Assembly (NCBI GenBank): GCA_000818945.1 | Contig: KN805476.1 | Location: forward strand, 15,902 to 42,227 | From: Schizochytrium sp. CCTCC M209059 | Taxonomy: Eukaryota > Sar > Bigyra > Thraustochytrida > Thraustochytriidae | Length of the DNA: 26,326 bases | Reading direction: 5' to 3' | Shown: positions 17,142 through 26,301 of the stretch, one piece after another | How positions within the stretch are numbered: the stretch's first letter is position 1 | Layout: each line of letters begins with the position of its first letter | Notes under the pieces: generated by a model | Database searches by the model: none | What the model saw: the letters and a program-made list of their open reading frames with translations, nothing else | What the model was told of the DNA's origin: nothing | Program-made: the position numbers and the translations under genes

Positions 17142-18529
17142 GTAGGGGTCGATGATGAGGGCGGCGCTGTTGAAGTTTGAGAGAAATCCTTGAGGTGCAA
17201 GAGCTCGGGCTTGCAAAACGAGCTCGCGAACTTGCGTTTCTTGTATGGGGCCAAAAGGTCCTGGATCTGTGCGCGCTCAATTCGGATCACGTACTGTCCT
17301 TTGAGATGATAAATGAGAGAAAGTGATTGCATTGTGCTGAGAATGTCCTCGGGTTTGATGCCAGTGGCCAGTGAGAGCGCTTCGAGAGTGAGCTGGTTGA
17401 GGTCTTGGTCCGAGAGCGCCACAAGGTGCTCTAAGAGAACGTAGGTCCAGTACGTTCTGTAGCTGAGCTTGCCGAGGTCGGAGAGCGGTTTTTCGGGGCT
17501 TCCCACTTCTTTCCGGCGCTTTGTGACCTCGTAGGAGAGCGAAATGATGAATTTTCCATAGCCTTTGCGCTGAAAGGGAGGCAGTGTGACGATGCAAGCG
17601 AGATTGTAGTTTTCCTTGGAGTCCTTTTCTTTGCTAAAGTAGCCAACTGGGTGTAAACCCTCGTCGTCTTCCTCGTAGAGCACGTAAAAGAAGAACGGCG
17701 TGGGGTCAAAGGACAAGGTCTTGTGCTCGATGAAGAGCTTGCCAAAGAGACAGAGATTCTCGCCAAAGAGCTCTTCCCTCGAGCCTTCGATCTCGTACAC
17801 GCAAATGCTTCGAGACGGGTCGCGATAGATCATTTCGCCAGGGGGGCGCTGCTGTTCGCCCGCTCGGGAGGCCTGATAGGCTTCGAAACTAGCGCGCGTC
17901 GCAAAGTATTTGAAGGTGGTCTCGCAAATGTAAAGTTTGTCGCATTTTCCAAAATCTTCCGGGTATGGACTGTAATACCAGCAGTCGATTTCGTGCTTGC
18001 CAAGCTGGACGCGATTGATATTGCGGACCTTGGTGACTTCGTGCAGCTGATCCGAGCGCGTACGATTTCGGTGTGAGGCATCGTCGGCTTCAACGTGTGC
18101 GCCAACGCCCAAGTTGCTGGAGCTGTCTCGATCACGTCGCTTTCGATCAGAGCGAGGAGCAGGAAGAATTACCCGTTCCCCAAGACGATCGCGCGCGACC
18201 CAGGTGTCGAGACGACGATCGAGTTCGGCAAAGTGGACATAGTATTCGTCTTCGCCTGCGAGCGAGGTCCGCGCTTGAATGACTGTCGCAGGGTGTACGA
18301 CGGAATCTTCGCCGCTGAACCTCGTGCACAGGTACGTGCTCCCGACCTGGACCTGGACGGCACCGACGGTATCCGTGGCGGTGGCAGCTCCATCAGCAGC
18401 ACCAGCACCAGCACCAGCACTTTCCTCCTTCTTCGTACCATCCTTTTCTCGATCCTGCTGATCCGCAATCGACGTCGGCGCGTCGGCAGACGATGCGGCG
18501 GCCTCCGACGGCATCTCGGCGGCAGGCAT
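17099..18529 (-). CDS. ESA1: MYST-family histone acetyltransferase, Esa1/Tip60 type
   Basis: Catalytic subunit type of NuA4: acetylates histone H4 and H2A and other nuclear proteins using acetyl-CoA. It has 476 residues. An acidic and Ala-rich N-terminus (1-55) leads to a Tudor-knot/chromo barrel (about 60-118, with YYVHFAELDRRLDTWVARDR). The MYST domain runs from about 163 to 430, with VRNINRVQLGKHEIDCWYYS and PYPEDF. The usual C2HC zinc finger is degenerate: LYICETTFKYFATRASFEAY keeps one Cys and lacks the partner Cys and His, as in yeast Esa1. The autoacetylated Lys is K264, the catalytic Cys is C312 (NLACIVTLP), the acetyl-CoA loop QRKGYGK is at 320-326, and the catalytic Glu is E346 in SPEKPLSDLG. 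The C-terminus has a Ser/Thr-rich tail, unlike Esa1. Its last 43 bases overlap the methyltransferase-Nudix gene on the other strand. It diverges from the LRR-IQ gene across about 280 bases. Confidence 0.95.
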   Translation of the reverse strand: MPAAEMPSEAAASSADAPTSIADQQDREKDGTKKEESAGAGAGAADGAATATDTVGAVQVQVGSTYLCTRFSGEDSVVHPATVIQARTSLAGEDEYYVHFAELDRRLDTWVARDRLGERVILPAPRSDRKRRDRDSSSNLGVGAHVEADDASHRNRTRSDQLHEVTKVRNINRVQLGKHEIDCWYYSPYPEDFGKCDKLYICETTFKYFATRASFEAYQASRAGEQQRPPGEMIYRDPSRSICVYEIEGSREELFGENLCLFGKLFIEHKTLSFDPTPFFFYVLYEEDDEGLHPVGYFSKEKDSKENYNLACIVTLPPFQRKGYGKFIISLSYEVTKRRKEVGSPEKPLSDLGKLSYRTYWTYVLLEHLVALSDQDLNQLTLEALSLATGIKPEDILSTMQSLSLIYHLKGQYVIRIERAQIQDLLAPYKKRKFASSFCKPELLHLKDFSQTSTAPPSSSTPTQSDDAETTAPAPS

Positions 18530-18812
18530 GGCGCCAGCGCGCGCGTCTGACGCTTCGATGATTTGTTCGTCTGTTTGATTTGTTTTGATTTATTTGCTTG
18601 CTTCGCTGGGCTCGTGGCTGAGGTTCCCCTTGTTCCCTCAAGCTATCCGTTTGCAACTGGCAGAACTTCTTTTCCATTATCCTCTTCTTGACGAAGGCAA
18701 GAGCAAGCTGAAGCTGCACTGCACGCACTGTTCATCTGGCAGGGCGGCAGGGCGTAGGCGTGGTGGATCGATGTGAAGACATTGCATTGGACGTCTGTGG
18801 CCCGAGAGGACG

Positions 18813-21800
18813 ATGCCACTGCAGGGAGGGGGGCGCAAAAAAAGAATGGCCCCGGCGCCGGCGCGCAGCGGCAGGGGAGATGACTGGGTCGCGGCCGCGG
18901 CGCTGGGGAGCGCGTGCGCCGGCCCAAGGGCAGCCGTGCCCGGTCAAGAAGAAGAACGAGGAGGAGAAAGAGGAGAAGAAGAAGAAGAACTGGAACACAC
19001 GTGGCCAGCATGGGCGGAAGCGCCATCATCGCCGCACTTTGAAGCGGCCAAGGACGCTCTCGTTTCGCTGATCCCCGCGCAAGAATGCGCGCTGGCTCCA
19101 GGGCAAATGCCCGTGGCGCGCATACTTCGCAAGGAAGGTATTGAGGCGAGCGTGGAGCTTGTCGAGGCTGTTTTAGCGGCAAAACGACACATGACCGCGC
19201 GCGAGGCTCGAAATTTCCCGCACAAGTTTTCGTGCGTCCGTGTGGCAGACTTGGCGCACGGACATCTTCAGGACGAAGACCTGCTCGAGATTTGCTGTGG
19301 CGTGTTTCCTCGGCTTGAGATCCTCAAACTGCATGGCAATCGTTTGCGCAGTCTGCCGAATCTGTACACGCTTGGATCGCACCTTCGCATGCTCGATCTT
19401 TCGGCCAATGGACTTGAAAGATTGCCGCACAACGAGTCTGTGTGGGCGCACTTTCGGTGTCTTGGCGTCCTTTTTCTCCACGACAATCAGATTACCGAGC
19501 CGCAGTCATTGCTGGCGCTCGTCTCGTGCCATGCACTGCGGCATCTCACTCTCCGAGGGAATCCTTTGGCGCAGCGCGAGCGATATCGTGGGCTTGTACT
19601 CGAGCGCGTGCCGCAACTCTCTGCGATCGATGCCTTTGTTGTTGCCGACATGGAGCAGCACGTGTGCAAAAGGTGCTCGCCTGTGCATTTGCGGGCAAAG
19701 GATTCGCCCTTTGCAACCCACGCTTGCGGCGACCAGCTCAGTTTTACCTTTGCCCTGCCACGCACCTTTTCAGGCGGGCTTTCGTATGCAGGCGCGTATG
19801 CGATAAGTCAGGCAATCACAGGTCGCTCGTCGAGCACTTTAAAGAGCGCCAACGATCGTCTCCTTTGGGAGCTAGACACTCATTTACACGCGTTGACGCG
19901 AGTGCGACGAAAGTCATCTCCGGCAACGAGCATCCAATGCGTGCTGCGGGGCTGGCTGTGTCGACGTGCGGAGCGACGACGACGTGGCCGCGAGAGCGGG
20001 GCAGCGCGGCGTATCCAAGCACTTTGGCGTGGCTGGGAGCTGCGCGACAGGCTGGAGCGTGATGCGGAGAGCTTGCTGATGGATCTTGCTCCAAACCTGC
20101 TTCTTCGGCATGATGGTACGCGTGTGGAGCGCCATGGGGTCGCAGCTCGGCGGCGGCGCAAAGGCGGGTCGGAAATCGAGGATGAAGAAGAAGCACGGGC
20201 CGAGGCGGCCCGGCGTCGGCGACTTTTCAAAGGCGTAGGATCTGTAGAGCAGCAAGCCGCTGTGGCCATTCAGCGTGTGTGGATGAAACGGGACGTGCGC
20301 GCACACCGCGCGGCAAGTGCGACAGTACTTGCCTCCTTTTTCTCCTCGGTGCAGACGTATGCGCGAGGCGCCACAGAGACGCTTCGACGGCGTGGATTTT
20401 CGGGGCAAAACGTCGCTTTTCTTGCGTGCCACCGCGACATTGACCCCGAGGTATTCGAAGCCGTCTTGAAGTTTTCTTGCGCTTATGCTTTGCGAGTCGC
20501 TGATGCGAAAATTGACACTGGGGCCTCGGACACGACATTTGCCGAGTGTTTTCTCGGCAAGAGCGCGCTGGAGGTGCAGCGGGGCGACTTGGAGGAGAGC
20601 TTTTCCTATCTTTCGGGCAAAAGGAGACTCGAGACATCCTTGCAGTCGATGCACGCAAGATGCGCCTCTATGCAAGCCATGTGTGCGCGCTGGGGCGATG
20701 TCGAGGCATGGGATGCCACGCGAAACAGGTTTCGGCGCGACATTCGCAGACTCGAGGCCTCGATGGCGGTCATGCAAGACAGATTGACTGCCTTGAATTC
20801 GAATCCTCGATCTCTTGCTCACACGTGCTGGTCTCGTGACGCTCGTTTTGCCAAAGTCTCGCGGCGCGTTGCGGGGATCCGCCGGCCGCCTCGGTTGGAT
20901 GCGATGCTGGCATCGATGCAAGCGCAAGGTCGCGAGGACGTCAGAGCTGATGCGGATAAGGCGCAACTTTCGCGAAGCCCGCTCTACGTACTATATGGCC
21001 CGCTTGCTCAGCCCAGCGTCCTGGCATGGGCCATGCACGCGTTACGTGCACTCTTGCGGCGCGACAAGGTCGCGCGTCGCTTGAAAATTATCAATGGTCC
21101 ACTTTTCGCTGCGAAAAAGTCGAGGACGCAGGGAGCCCTCGTTGAAGTTTACTCTGGCGAGAATGTTTTGCGCGAAGCGGGCGTCCGTCTTGCGCAGAGT
21201 GTATGGCGCGCGTATGCAGCACGCAAGGTGCATAATGTCCACGCACGAGCCCTTTTGCAGCGCGGGGCAACATGCATTCAGCGTGCGTGGAGAAGTGCTC
21301 CGTTTCGAGCACGAATGGCATTTGTGGAGAGTTTGGCGCAATACTTGCAGAGTCTTGATGTGATGACGTACCGCAAGGCGTGTTATTTGCTCCCGGGCGA
21401 TACCACAAATGGAAGCCTGAACTGGGCCAAGAACGGTGCAGAAAGTGACGATGTGGACGAGAAAGATGCTGACAAAGGCTCTTCATTTCGCATAGGGCAG
21501 GCACAAGAGGTCCCTACAGAGGAAGCAAACCAGTCGCCGTGCTTGTTCATGGAGGAATCTGTACTGCGTGCGATTCGCCGACTCAAGGGACGCAAGCTCT
21601 TGCGAAACCCATCAACGTTGATGGCGGCGCAAGAATCGAGTCTCGGGAGTGAGTGCACCTTTAGTTATGCCAACCACTTGCGTTTACTGTCGGCACGTAG
21701 TAGTCCAACGACCCTTGGACGTGAGGTTCGGGACTCGGCACCAGAGAGTATTGCTTCATCGGATGGCGAAGCTGCCGACTTTTGGATTCGTCCCCCGCCT

Positions 21801-23795
21801 TGGCACCGCACGTTCTTAAGGCATGGTACTGCACACGCCAGGGAAGGTTTTGTGGAGGATACTTTATTGGAGCAGTGCGAAGGAAATCGTCCAGGTTTGC
21901 TTCGCGTTGGCATTCCAGATTGGATGCAGGTAAGTCCAGGACTTCTCGAAGCCACGCAGCGCAATGCGCAAACGTCGAATGCAGACTTGTGCCGGATTAT
22001 TACGCGGGGGGCGATCCTCACGTCTGGCGAGCTCGTTGTGCCCCGTGATGGCGCGGCAGGAACAGGGAAATTTTTTGAGAAGATCTCCATGGCCCAACGT
22101 CTCGCGGATTCGACCTCTATCGAGGAACCAGTGCCCGCATCAGTGCAAGACTCGCAGATATCGTCATCCGTTGTAAAGACGGGAATTGTCCTTGTTCGTC
22201 TCAAGTTTCAATCACATGCTGAGGCACGTGCTCGGGCAGCCATGTGCTTTGCCCGTACATGGCAAGCCCGCACACGGGAGTCACTCTTTGTCGTCGCCGA
22301 ACACATGCTCGGCGACGCATATGGCAAGACTCGACAGAATGAAACGAGGGTTGCATGGGGCGGTATCCCATCGACTTATACAAGCATTATCAAGCGTGTG
22401 ATTTCCCAGCACGATAGAATTGAGGAAAACGAGCGTCGAGCCCGTGCCGCTCAAACATCATCCGAGTACGCGCACCGTGCAAGCACCCTACAGGGTCGCC
22501 GCAAGCGTCGATTTGGGCGCCAGACGGGAGATGACGATGGCGACGAGCAGGAAGAGGACGCGGTGGAAGCATGGAAGGAGAAGAATGACGACAACGACGA
22601 CCCCGTTTCGAATGACGAAGGCGAAGACGAGGTCGCTGCGCAGTTGGCGGAGCAGCTTGCAGCCTTGGACGCCTTCAATTCCACCTTTTCCATTCGCAAA
22701 GGATCGGTAAGAAAGCCGCAAAGCGTTTTGAGAGCCGGAAAGCATCACTCACGGCGCATCAAACCAGCTCAAGTTGCTGAATGCGGTCAATTTCTTGCCA
22801 ACCTTGATACATTGCCCCTTCTCGCGCCAACAGGAGAGCGTGTAGGCGTGGTGGCGAGTGCGAAGGGCACAGGGCGTGCGCCCCTAGATGATGCAGGTCA
22901 GGGCATGGATGGACTCTGGCCGAAAAGCAGTCCCACCTCCCAGTCGCAATCAGCGGAAGACCACTACCACCACCACCTCGAAGATATTGCTCGAGCTGCT
23001 GAGATGGTCCGCATTGAAGGACTTTGGCTCGACTCGCACCTTCGCGCTGCGGACGAGGCGAAGCGCAAAAGAATGGTGCGTCATGTCAAGCAGCTGCGTG
23101 AGAAAGAAAGGGCGCGGCAAGGTGTCAAACAAGCACGTATCACACAGCACGCAGTTCACCTCGATCGAAATAGTTTCGGCGAACCGTCCCGTCCTCGGTG
23201 CAACGAAGCGCCAGTACGGATACAATCACGTAACGAAGACGATGAGCTTGGGCAACGAGTACGCCGTGGACGTTTTCTTGTGGATCGTGTCCCGCGCGTG
23301 GTCACTGAGACTTCTGACCGGTCGTTCAGGGTGAAGGAGCGAATGATGTACGACGAAGAGCTGGCTCGCATGACGGAAAGACGCGAACAGGTGCAACGAG
23401 AGCGCGCGCGGCGCAACGCTCATCGTGAAGAGCGCGAGAAGAGTCTTTTTCAGTCACAGGTTACACTTTCTGTCACCAAGCAGGAAAGTCGTCGCAAAGC
23501 ACGCGCGGTCATTTGCGCGCGATCGGAAAAGATGCAAAAGCGCGTAGCGCAGGTGCGGGAGGAGGACGAACGTCGGCGTGAACGCATTCTGCACGCGCGC
23601 CAAACGAGTGTCCAAAAGCGTCAAGAGGATTCCAAGATGGGTCGGCTGTTTCTGCGGATGCGTCAAACTCGTGCGAATGCAGTTCGGCAGGCCGAGGAGC
23701 GCAAGCTGCGAATGCGTGTGCAGCATGAAGAGGGACTTCGATCCATCGTGCGTGCTCTGCAAGGTCAAAGCAGGCCGCGACCTCCAGTGTGCTAA
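18813..23795 (+). CDS. Large LRR and IQ-motif protein (LRRIQ1/LRRIQ3-like)
   Basis: 1660 residues in one exon. An acidic, low-complexity start (1-65, GAAGAAG repeats) leads to about five leucine-rich repeats (about 140-275, with LEILKLHGNRLRSL, LRMLDLSANGLERL, LGVLFLHDNQI, LRHLTLRGNPLAQRERYR). The closing RYR...PQLSAIDA is the cap seen in SDS22-like LRRs. IQ motifs, the calmodulin-binding helices, follow at about 372-392, 398-415, 484-500, 792-808 and 818-838 (for example IQCVLRGWLCRRAERRRR and CIQRAWRSAPFRARM). An acidic linker lies near 1240-1290, and a long Arg/Glu coiled coil fills about 1420-1650. This order matches LRRIQ proteins, which are mostly ciliary or cytoskeletal in organisms where they have been studied; that role here is inference. 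ATG 18813 and 18846 are both possible starts. The length is near that of animal LRRIQ1, but the order of parts is closer to LRRIQ3. Confidence 0.85.
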   Translation: MPLQGGGRKKRMAPAPARSGRGDDWVAAAALGSACAGPRAAVPGQEEERGGERGEEEEELEHTWPAWAEAPSSPHFEAAKDALVSLIPAQECALAPGQMPVARILRKEGIEASVELVEAVLAAKRHMTAREARNFPHKFSCVRVADLAHGHLQDEDLLEICCGVFPRLEILKLHGNRLRSLPNLYTLGSHLRMLDLSANGLERLPHNESVWAHFRCLGVLFLHDNQITEPQSLLALVSCHALRHLTLRGNPLAQRERYRGLVLERVPQLSAIDAFVVADMEQHVCKRCSPVHLRAKDSPFATHACGDQLSFTFALPRTFSGGLSYAGAYAISQAITGRSSSTLKSANDRLLWELDTHLHALTRVRRKSSPATSIQCVLRGWLCRRAERRRRGRESGAARRIQALWRGWELRDRLERDAESLLMDLAPNLLLRHDGTRVERHGVAARRRRKGGSEIEDEEEARAEAARRRRLFKGVGSVEQQAAVAIQRVWMKRDVRAHRAASATVLASFFSSVQTYARGATETLRRRGFSGQNVAFLACHRDIDPEVFEAVLKFSCAYALRVADAKIDTGASDTTFAECFLGKSALEVQRGDLEESFSYLSGKRRLETSLQSMHARCASMQAMCARWGDVEAWDATRNRFRRDIRRLEASMAVMQDRLTALNSNPRSLAHTCWSRDARFAKVSRRVAGIRRPPRLDAMLASMQAQGREDVRADADKAQLSRSPLYVLYGPLAQPSVLAWAMHALRALLRRDKVARRLKIINGPLFAAKKSRTQGALVEVYSGENVLREAGVRLAQSVWRAYAARKVHNVHARALLQRGATCIQRAWRSAPFRARMAFVESLAQYLQSLDVMTYRKACYLLPGDTTNGSLNWAKNGAESDDVDEKDADKGSSFRIGQAQEVPTEEANQSPCLFMEESVLRAIRRLKGRKLLRNPSTLMAAQESSLGSECTFSYANHLRLLSARSSPTTLGREVRDSAPESIASSDGEAADFWIRPPPWHRTFLRHGTAHAREGFVEDTLLEQCEGNRPGLLRVGIPDWMQVSPGLLEATQRNAQTSNADLCRIITRGAILTSGELVVPRDGAAGTGKFFEKISMAQRLADSTSIEEPVPASVQDSQISSSVVKTGIVLVRLKFQSHAEARARAAMCFARTWQARTRESLFVVAEHMLGDAYGKTRQNETRVAWGGIPSTYTSIIKRVISQHDRIEENERRARAAQTSSEYAHRASTLQGRRKRRFGRQTGDDDGDEQEEDAVEAWKEKNDDNDDPVSNDEGEDEVAAQLAEQLAALDAFNSTFSIRKGSVRKPQSVLRAGKHHSRRIKPAQVAECGQFLANLDTLPLLAPTGERVGVVASAKGTGRAPLDDAGQGMDGLWPKSSPTSQSQSAEDHYHHHLEDIARAAEMVRIEGLWLDSHLRAADEAKRKRMVRHVKQLREKERARQGVKQARITQHAVHLDRNSFGEPSRPRCNEAPVRIQSRNEDDELGQRVRRGRFLVDRVPRVVTETSDRSFRVKERMMYDEELARMTERREQVQRERARRNAHREEREKSLFQSQVTLSVTKQESRRKARAVICARSEKMQKRVAQVREEDERRRERILHARQTSVQKRQEDSKMGRLFLRMRQTRANAVRQAEERKLRMRVQHEEGLRSIVRALQGQSRPRPPVC

Positions 23796-24506
23796 GCGCG
23801 ACGAAGCAGCGCTCATCAACTTGTCATTGTAAAGTGAGATGATAAAATTTCAATTTTTGGGGAAGGCGCGTTCAGGTTGTCGAAAAGTAAGGGCAAAGGA
23901 GATCGTGGGGGACGAGAGCGGATCATCTCGAATCGGTCGTGCTTGCTATCGGCACGGGTCGTAGTCTCGCAAACAAAAGCGAGGCTGTTGTCTACGAACA
24001 ATCGGGGTTGAAGCCTTCGGGCTGCTGCAACCTTTTTTCCCATGGGTGACTTCGGAAGCGTCTCGTTCACTGTCAGACCCCTCCAGTTCTAGTCCTTATA
24101 TAGTGAATACTTTAGGCATAAAACGAAAAAGCATGTCGCAGGCCTTGGAATGACAATAAAAAGAAAAAAGAAAAAGAAAGAAGCAAGCCTAGGAGGAATG
24201 ACCATTCAAAGTAAGAAGCAAGAAGCAAACCTTGGAATGATTATAAAAAGAAAAAAGAAGCAAGTCTTGGAATAATTATGAAAAGAAAAAAGAAGCAAGC
24301 CTTGGAAAAAAGAAGCAAGTCTTGGAATTAGCATAAAAAGTAAGAAGCAAGAAGCAAGCCTTGGAAAAGAAAAAAGAAAAAAGAAGCAAGCCTTGGAATG
24401 AGCATAAAAAGTAAAAGCAACAAGCAGGCGGGATAACGGCCAGCCCAACTTTTCGTGAGCTGGTGAGCAAGCAAAACAAGAACGCCATCGCGGCGCAGGA
24501 GCAGCG
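23796..24506. other. Intergenic region between tandem genes, with degenerate repeats
   Basis: The first 300 bases hold the 3' flank of the LRR-IQ gene and a TATATA-like site (about 24095-24104). The rest is an A-rich array of diverged repeats. The PP2A subunit promoter must lie in or near the array. Confidence 0.5.
24140..24425 (+). repeat. Degenerate minisatellite, unit near AAGAAGCAAGCCTTGGAATG
   Basis: Seven or eight diverged units of about 20-45 bp share AAGAAGCAAG(C/T)CTTGGAA and often a following TGA..ATAAAAAG. Clear CTTGGAA cores lie at about 24144, 24222, 24267, 24301, 24322, 24359 and 24392, with a more diverged unit near 24187. Unit lengths vary, so it looks like an old expansion. 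The array ends about 80 bases before the PP2A subunit start codon. Confidence 0.85.
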
Positions 24507-26042
24507 ATGAAAGAGATGGAACGCGAGCGCGAGCGCGAGCGCGAGAGCACACGCCAAAAGGCGTGGCCTGTGCTGCTGCAGGAGTATGAGTTGGCGCACG
24601 CAATCCGAGGGGAGATCGATGCAGACCACGAGGTGCTGAGGAGGCTGGAGGAGATCTTTGCGGAGCGGCGCGCACGCGCAAGCAAGAGGGACGCGAGTCT
24701 GCAGCGGATCCCCAGGTTCCATTGGAGGCGCAAAGCCCTGGAACAGAGCGACAATCAGGCCCCGGAAACGGCGCAGAGACTCGTGCGACGACTGGCTCGG
24801 AGCCAGAGCGCCCAACGTACGAGCGCGGCCAACCTCGCAGACGAGGACGTGCATCAAATGTACGAGCTGCTCGCCACACACAATAGCGGGCCCTTTGTAT
24901 CCATGTCACGCGGAAAGTCAACACGCAGCGACTCCAAAGAGAAGCAGGATGAAAGTCCGAGAGAAGGGTTGGAAATGAGCGGGCGCATCAATTATGACGA
25001 TTTTTGCACGGTCCGTTCCCTGCTTCCAGCGGGACTTGCGCAGTTTTTCCAAGCAGACACCTTTTGCAAGTTTCGGCGTGATGACTGGGGCCGAATCAGC
25101 ACACAACTCTTTTTCCAATATGTGTGCCGTCACATTACGCTTCAGCAAACACGAGCTCATCTTGCCCTTTACGACTCACACGGGGACGGCTGTCTACGCG
25201 AACAGGACCTGGAAAATTATATATACGAGCTCATTCCCTCGCTGGAGGCACTCGAGGATCTGCAGGAAAACTTTTATCCCTTTTACGTTTTCACTGCTGT
25301 GCGCAAGTTCTTCTTCTTTCTAGACCCAAGAAAAATGGGCCGTATTCCGCTTCGCGAGCTCATTACCTCGCCAATTTTGCATGAACTCCTCCACCTGCAG
25401 AATGCCCCCAACGATGAGGACATCGAATTCAACTGGTTTTCCGCACACAACACTCTCCGGGTGTACAGCCAGTATCTGGAACTGGACATTGATCACAATG
25501 GCATGCTCAGTCGAGCCGAAATTCAAGGCTACGGGACGGGTTCGCTGACTTCTGCCTTTATAGGGCGCGTATTTGAAGAGTGCCTAACTTACGATGGCGA
25601 GATCGATTACAAGACGTTTCTCGATTTTGTGCTTGCCATGGAGACGAAAAAATCCGCACAGTCCCTAGCGTACTTTTTCCGTCTTCTCGATGTGCGCAAG
25701 CAATGCTATTTGGACCGGTTCTGCATTCGGTATTTCTTTTCGGAGATCGTACAAAAATTACGTGAACTCGACGGAGGCGGCGCCGATGCCGACGTTGTGC
25801 GTGTTGACGACGTTTGCGACGAAATTTTTGACATGTGCAATCCGCGCGACCCGTGCCGTATTACGCTTGCCGACCTCGTGCGTTCGGGTATCGGCGATAC
25901 CATTGTCACCATGCTCACGGACCTTTCTGGATTTTGGGCCTATGACAATCGCGAGCACCTCATTGCGGAAGAGGCTCGGGAAGAAGCCGAGCAGCGAGCT
26001 CTCAACAATCATCATTACCAGCAAGAACAAGATCAGTCATGA
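24507..26042 (+). CDS. PPP2R3C: PP2A regulatory subunit B''-gamma (PPP2R3C / TON2-FASS type)
   Basis: EF-hand subunit that directs protein phosphatase 2A; the plant (TON2/FASS) and animal members act at microtubule-organising centres and cortical arrays. It has 511 residues against about 450-480 for relatives; the excess is an N-terminal charged segment (an ERERERE run from a GAGCGC repeat) and an insert around 125-155. The conserved body starts near RINYDDFCTV (160-169). SLLPAGLAQFFQADTFCKFR follows; the first EF-hand is DSHGDGCLREQD (223-234) and the second DIDHNGMLSRAE (327-338). PFYVFTAVRKFFFFLDPRKM and YFFRLLDVRKQCYLDRFCIR are family blocks. Both EF loops keep acidic positions 1 and 3, consistent with calcium binding. 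Single exon; the start is the first ATG after the repeat array. The adjacent large LRR-IQ protein may share a cytoskeletal setting, but no link is shown. Confidence 0.93.
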   Translation: MKEMERERERERESTRQKAWPVLLQEYELAHAIRGEIDADHEVLRRLEEIFAERRARASKRDASLQRIPRFHWRRKALEQSDNQAPETAQRLVRRLARSQSAQRTSAANLADEDVHQMYELLATHNSGPFVSMSRGKSTRSDSKEKQDESPREGLEMSGRINYDDFCTVRSLLPAGLAQFFQADTFCKFRRDDWGRISTQLFFQYVCRHITLQQTRAHLALYDSHGDGCLREQDLENYIYELIPSLEALEDLQENFYPFYVFTAVRKFFFFLDPRKMGRIPLRELITSPILHELLHLQNAPNDEDIEFNWFSAHNTLRVYSQYLELDIDHNGMLSRAEIQGYGTGSLTSAFIGRVFEECLTYDGEIDYKTFLDFVLAMETKKSAQSLAYFFRLLDVRKQCYLDRFCIRYFFSEIVQKLRELDGGGADADVVRVDDVCDEIFDMCNPRDPCRITLADLVRSGIGDTIVTMLTDLSGFWAYDNREHLIAEEAREEAEQRALNNHHYQQEQDQS

Positions 26043-26105
26043 TACTTTGCTTGGTATCAGCGACAGACCAATTGTGCTCCTCAACGCCAAAGAAATGGCA
26101 ACATC

Positions 26106-26176
26106 TCCGTGTTGGTGTAATGGTAACATCTGACGCTCTCACCGTCAACCCCCGGGTTCGATTCCCGGACATGGAA
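26106..26176 (+). tRNA. tRNA-Glu (anticodon CTC)
   Basis: Folds into a complete cloverleaf: acceptor TCCGTGT with ACATGGA (one G-T pair), D stem GTG/CAT, anticodon stem TGACG/CGTCA with loop CTCTCAC, variable loop ACCC, T stem CCGGG/CCCGG with loop TTCGATT, discriminator A. The A box (TGGTGTAATGG) and B box (GGTTCGATTCC) for RNA polymerase III are intact. There is no intron and no encoded CCA, as expected of a eukaryotic nuclear gene. It reads GAG codons and lies only 63 bases past the PP2A subunit stop. Confidence 0.96.
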
Positions 26177-26181
26177 TTTAA

Positions 26182-26186
26182 TTTTT
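26182..26186 (+). terminator. RNA polymerase III T-run terminator
   Basis: TTTTT begins six bases after the mature tRNA end, with more T runs following (to about 26208), as expected for RNA polymerase III termination. Confidence 0.8.
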
Positions 26187-26301
26187 GTTTTCATTCCTTT
26201 TTGTTTTTGGTTTCGACCACTCGATCTGTAGTACAATAGTGGTCACAAAAATGCTCAGGAGGACCCAAGATTTAGTTGGGTGCGAGCACCGAGGCTTAGG
26301 T

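Noticed and set aside
19914..20966. 350-codon frame antisense to the LRR-IQ gene
   Set aside because: Arg/Ser/Pro-rich shadow frame. The plus-strand reading has clear LRR and IQ motifs.
21930..21984. Perfect CAG/GTAAGT donor inside the LRR-IQ gene with a CAG acceptor 55 nt on
   Set aside because: Removing 55 nt would break the frame, while the unspliced reading stays open and even in composition for another 600 codons.
23816..24070. 84-codon minus-strand frame after the LRR-IQ gene
   Set aside because: It opens at GTG, and the shorter ATG version is about 70 residues with no pattern. It probably lies in the 3' flank of the plus-strand gene.
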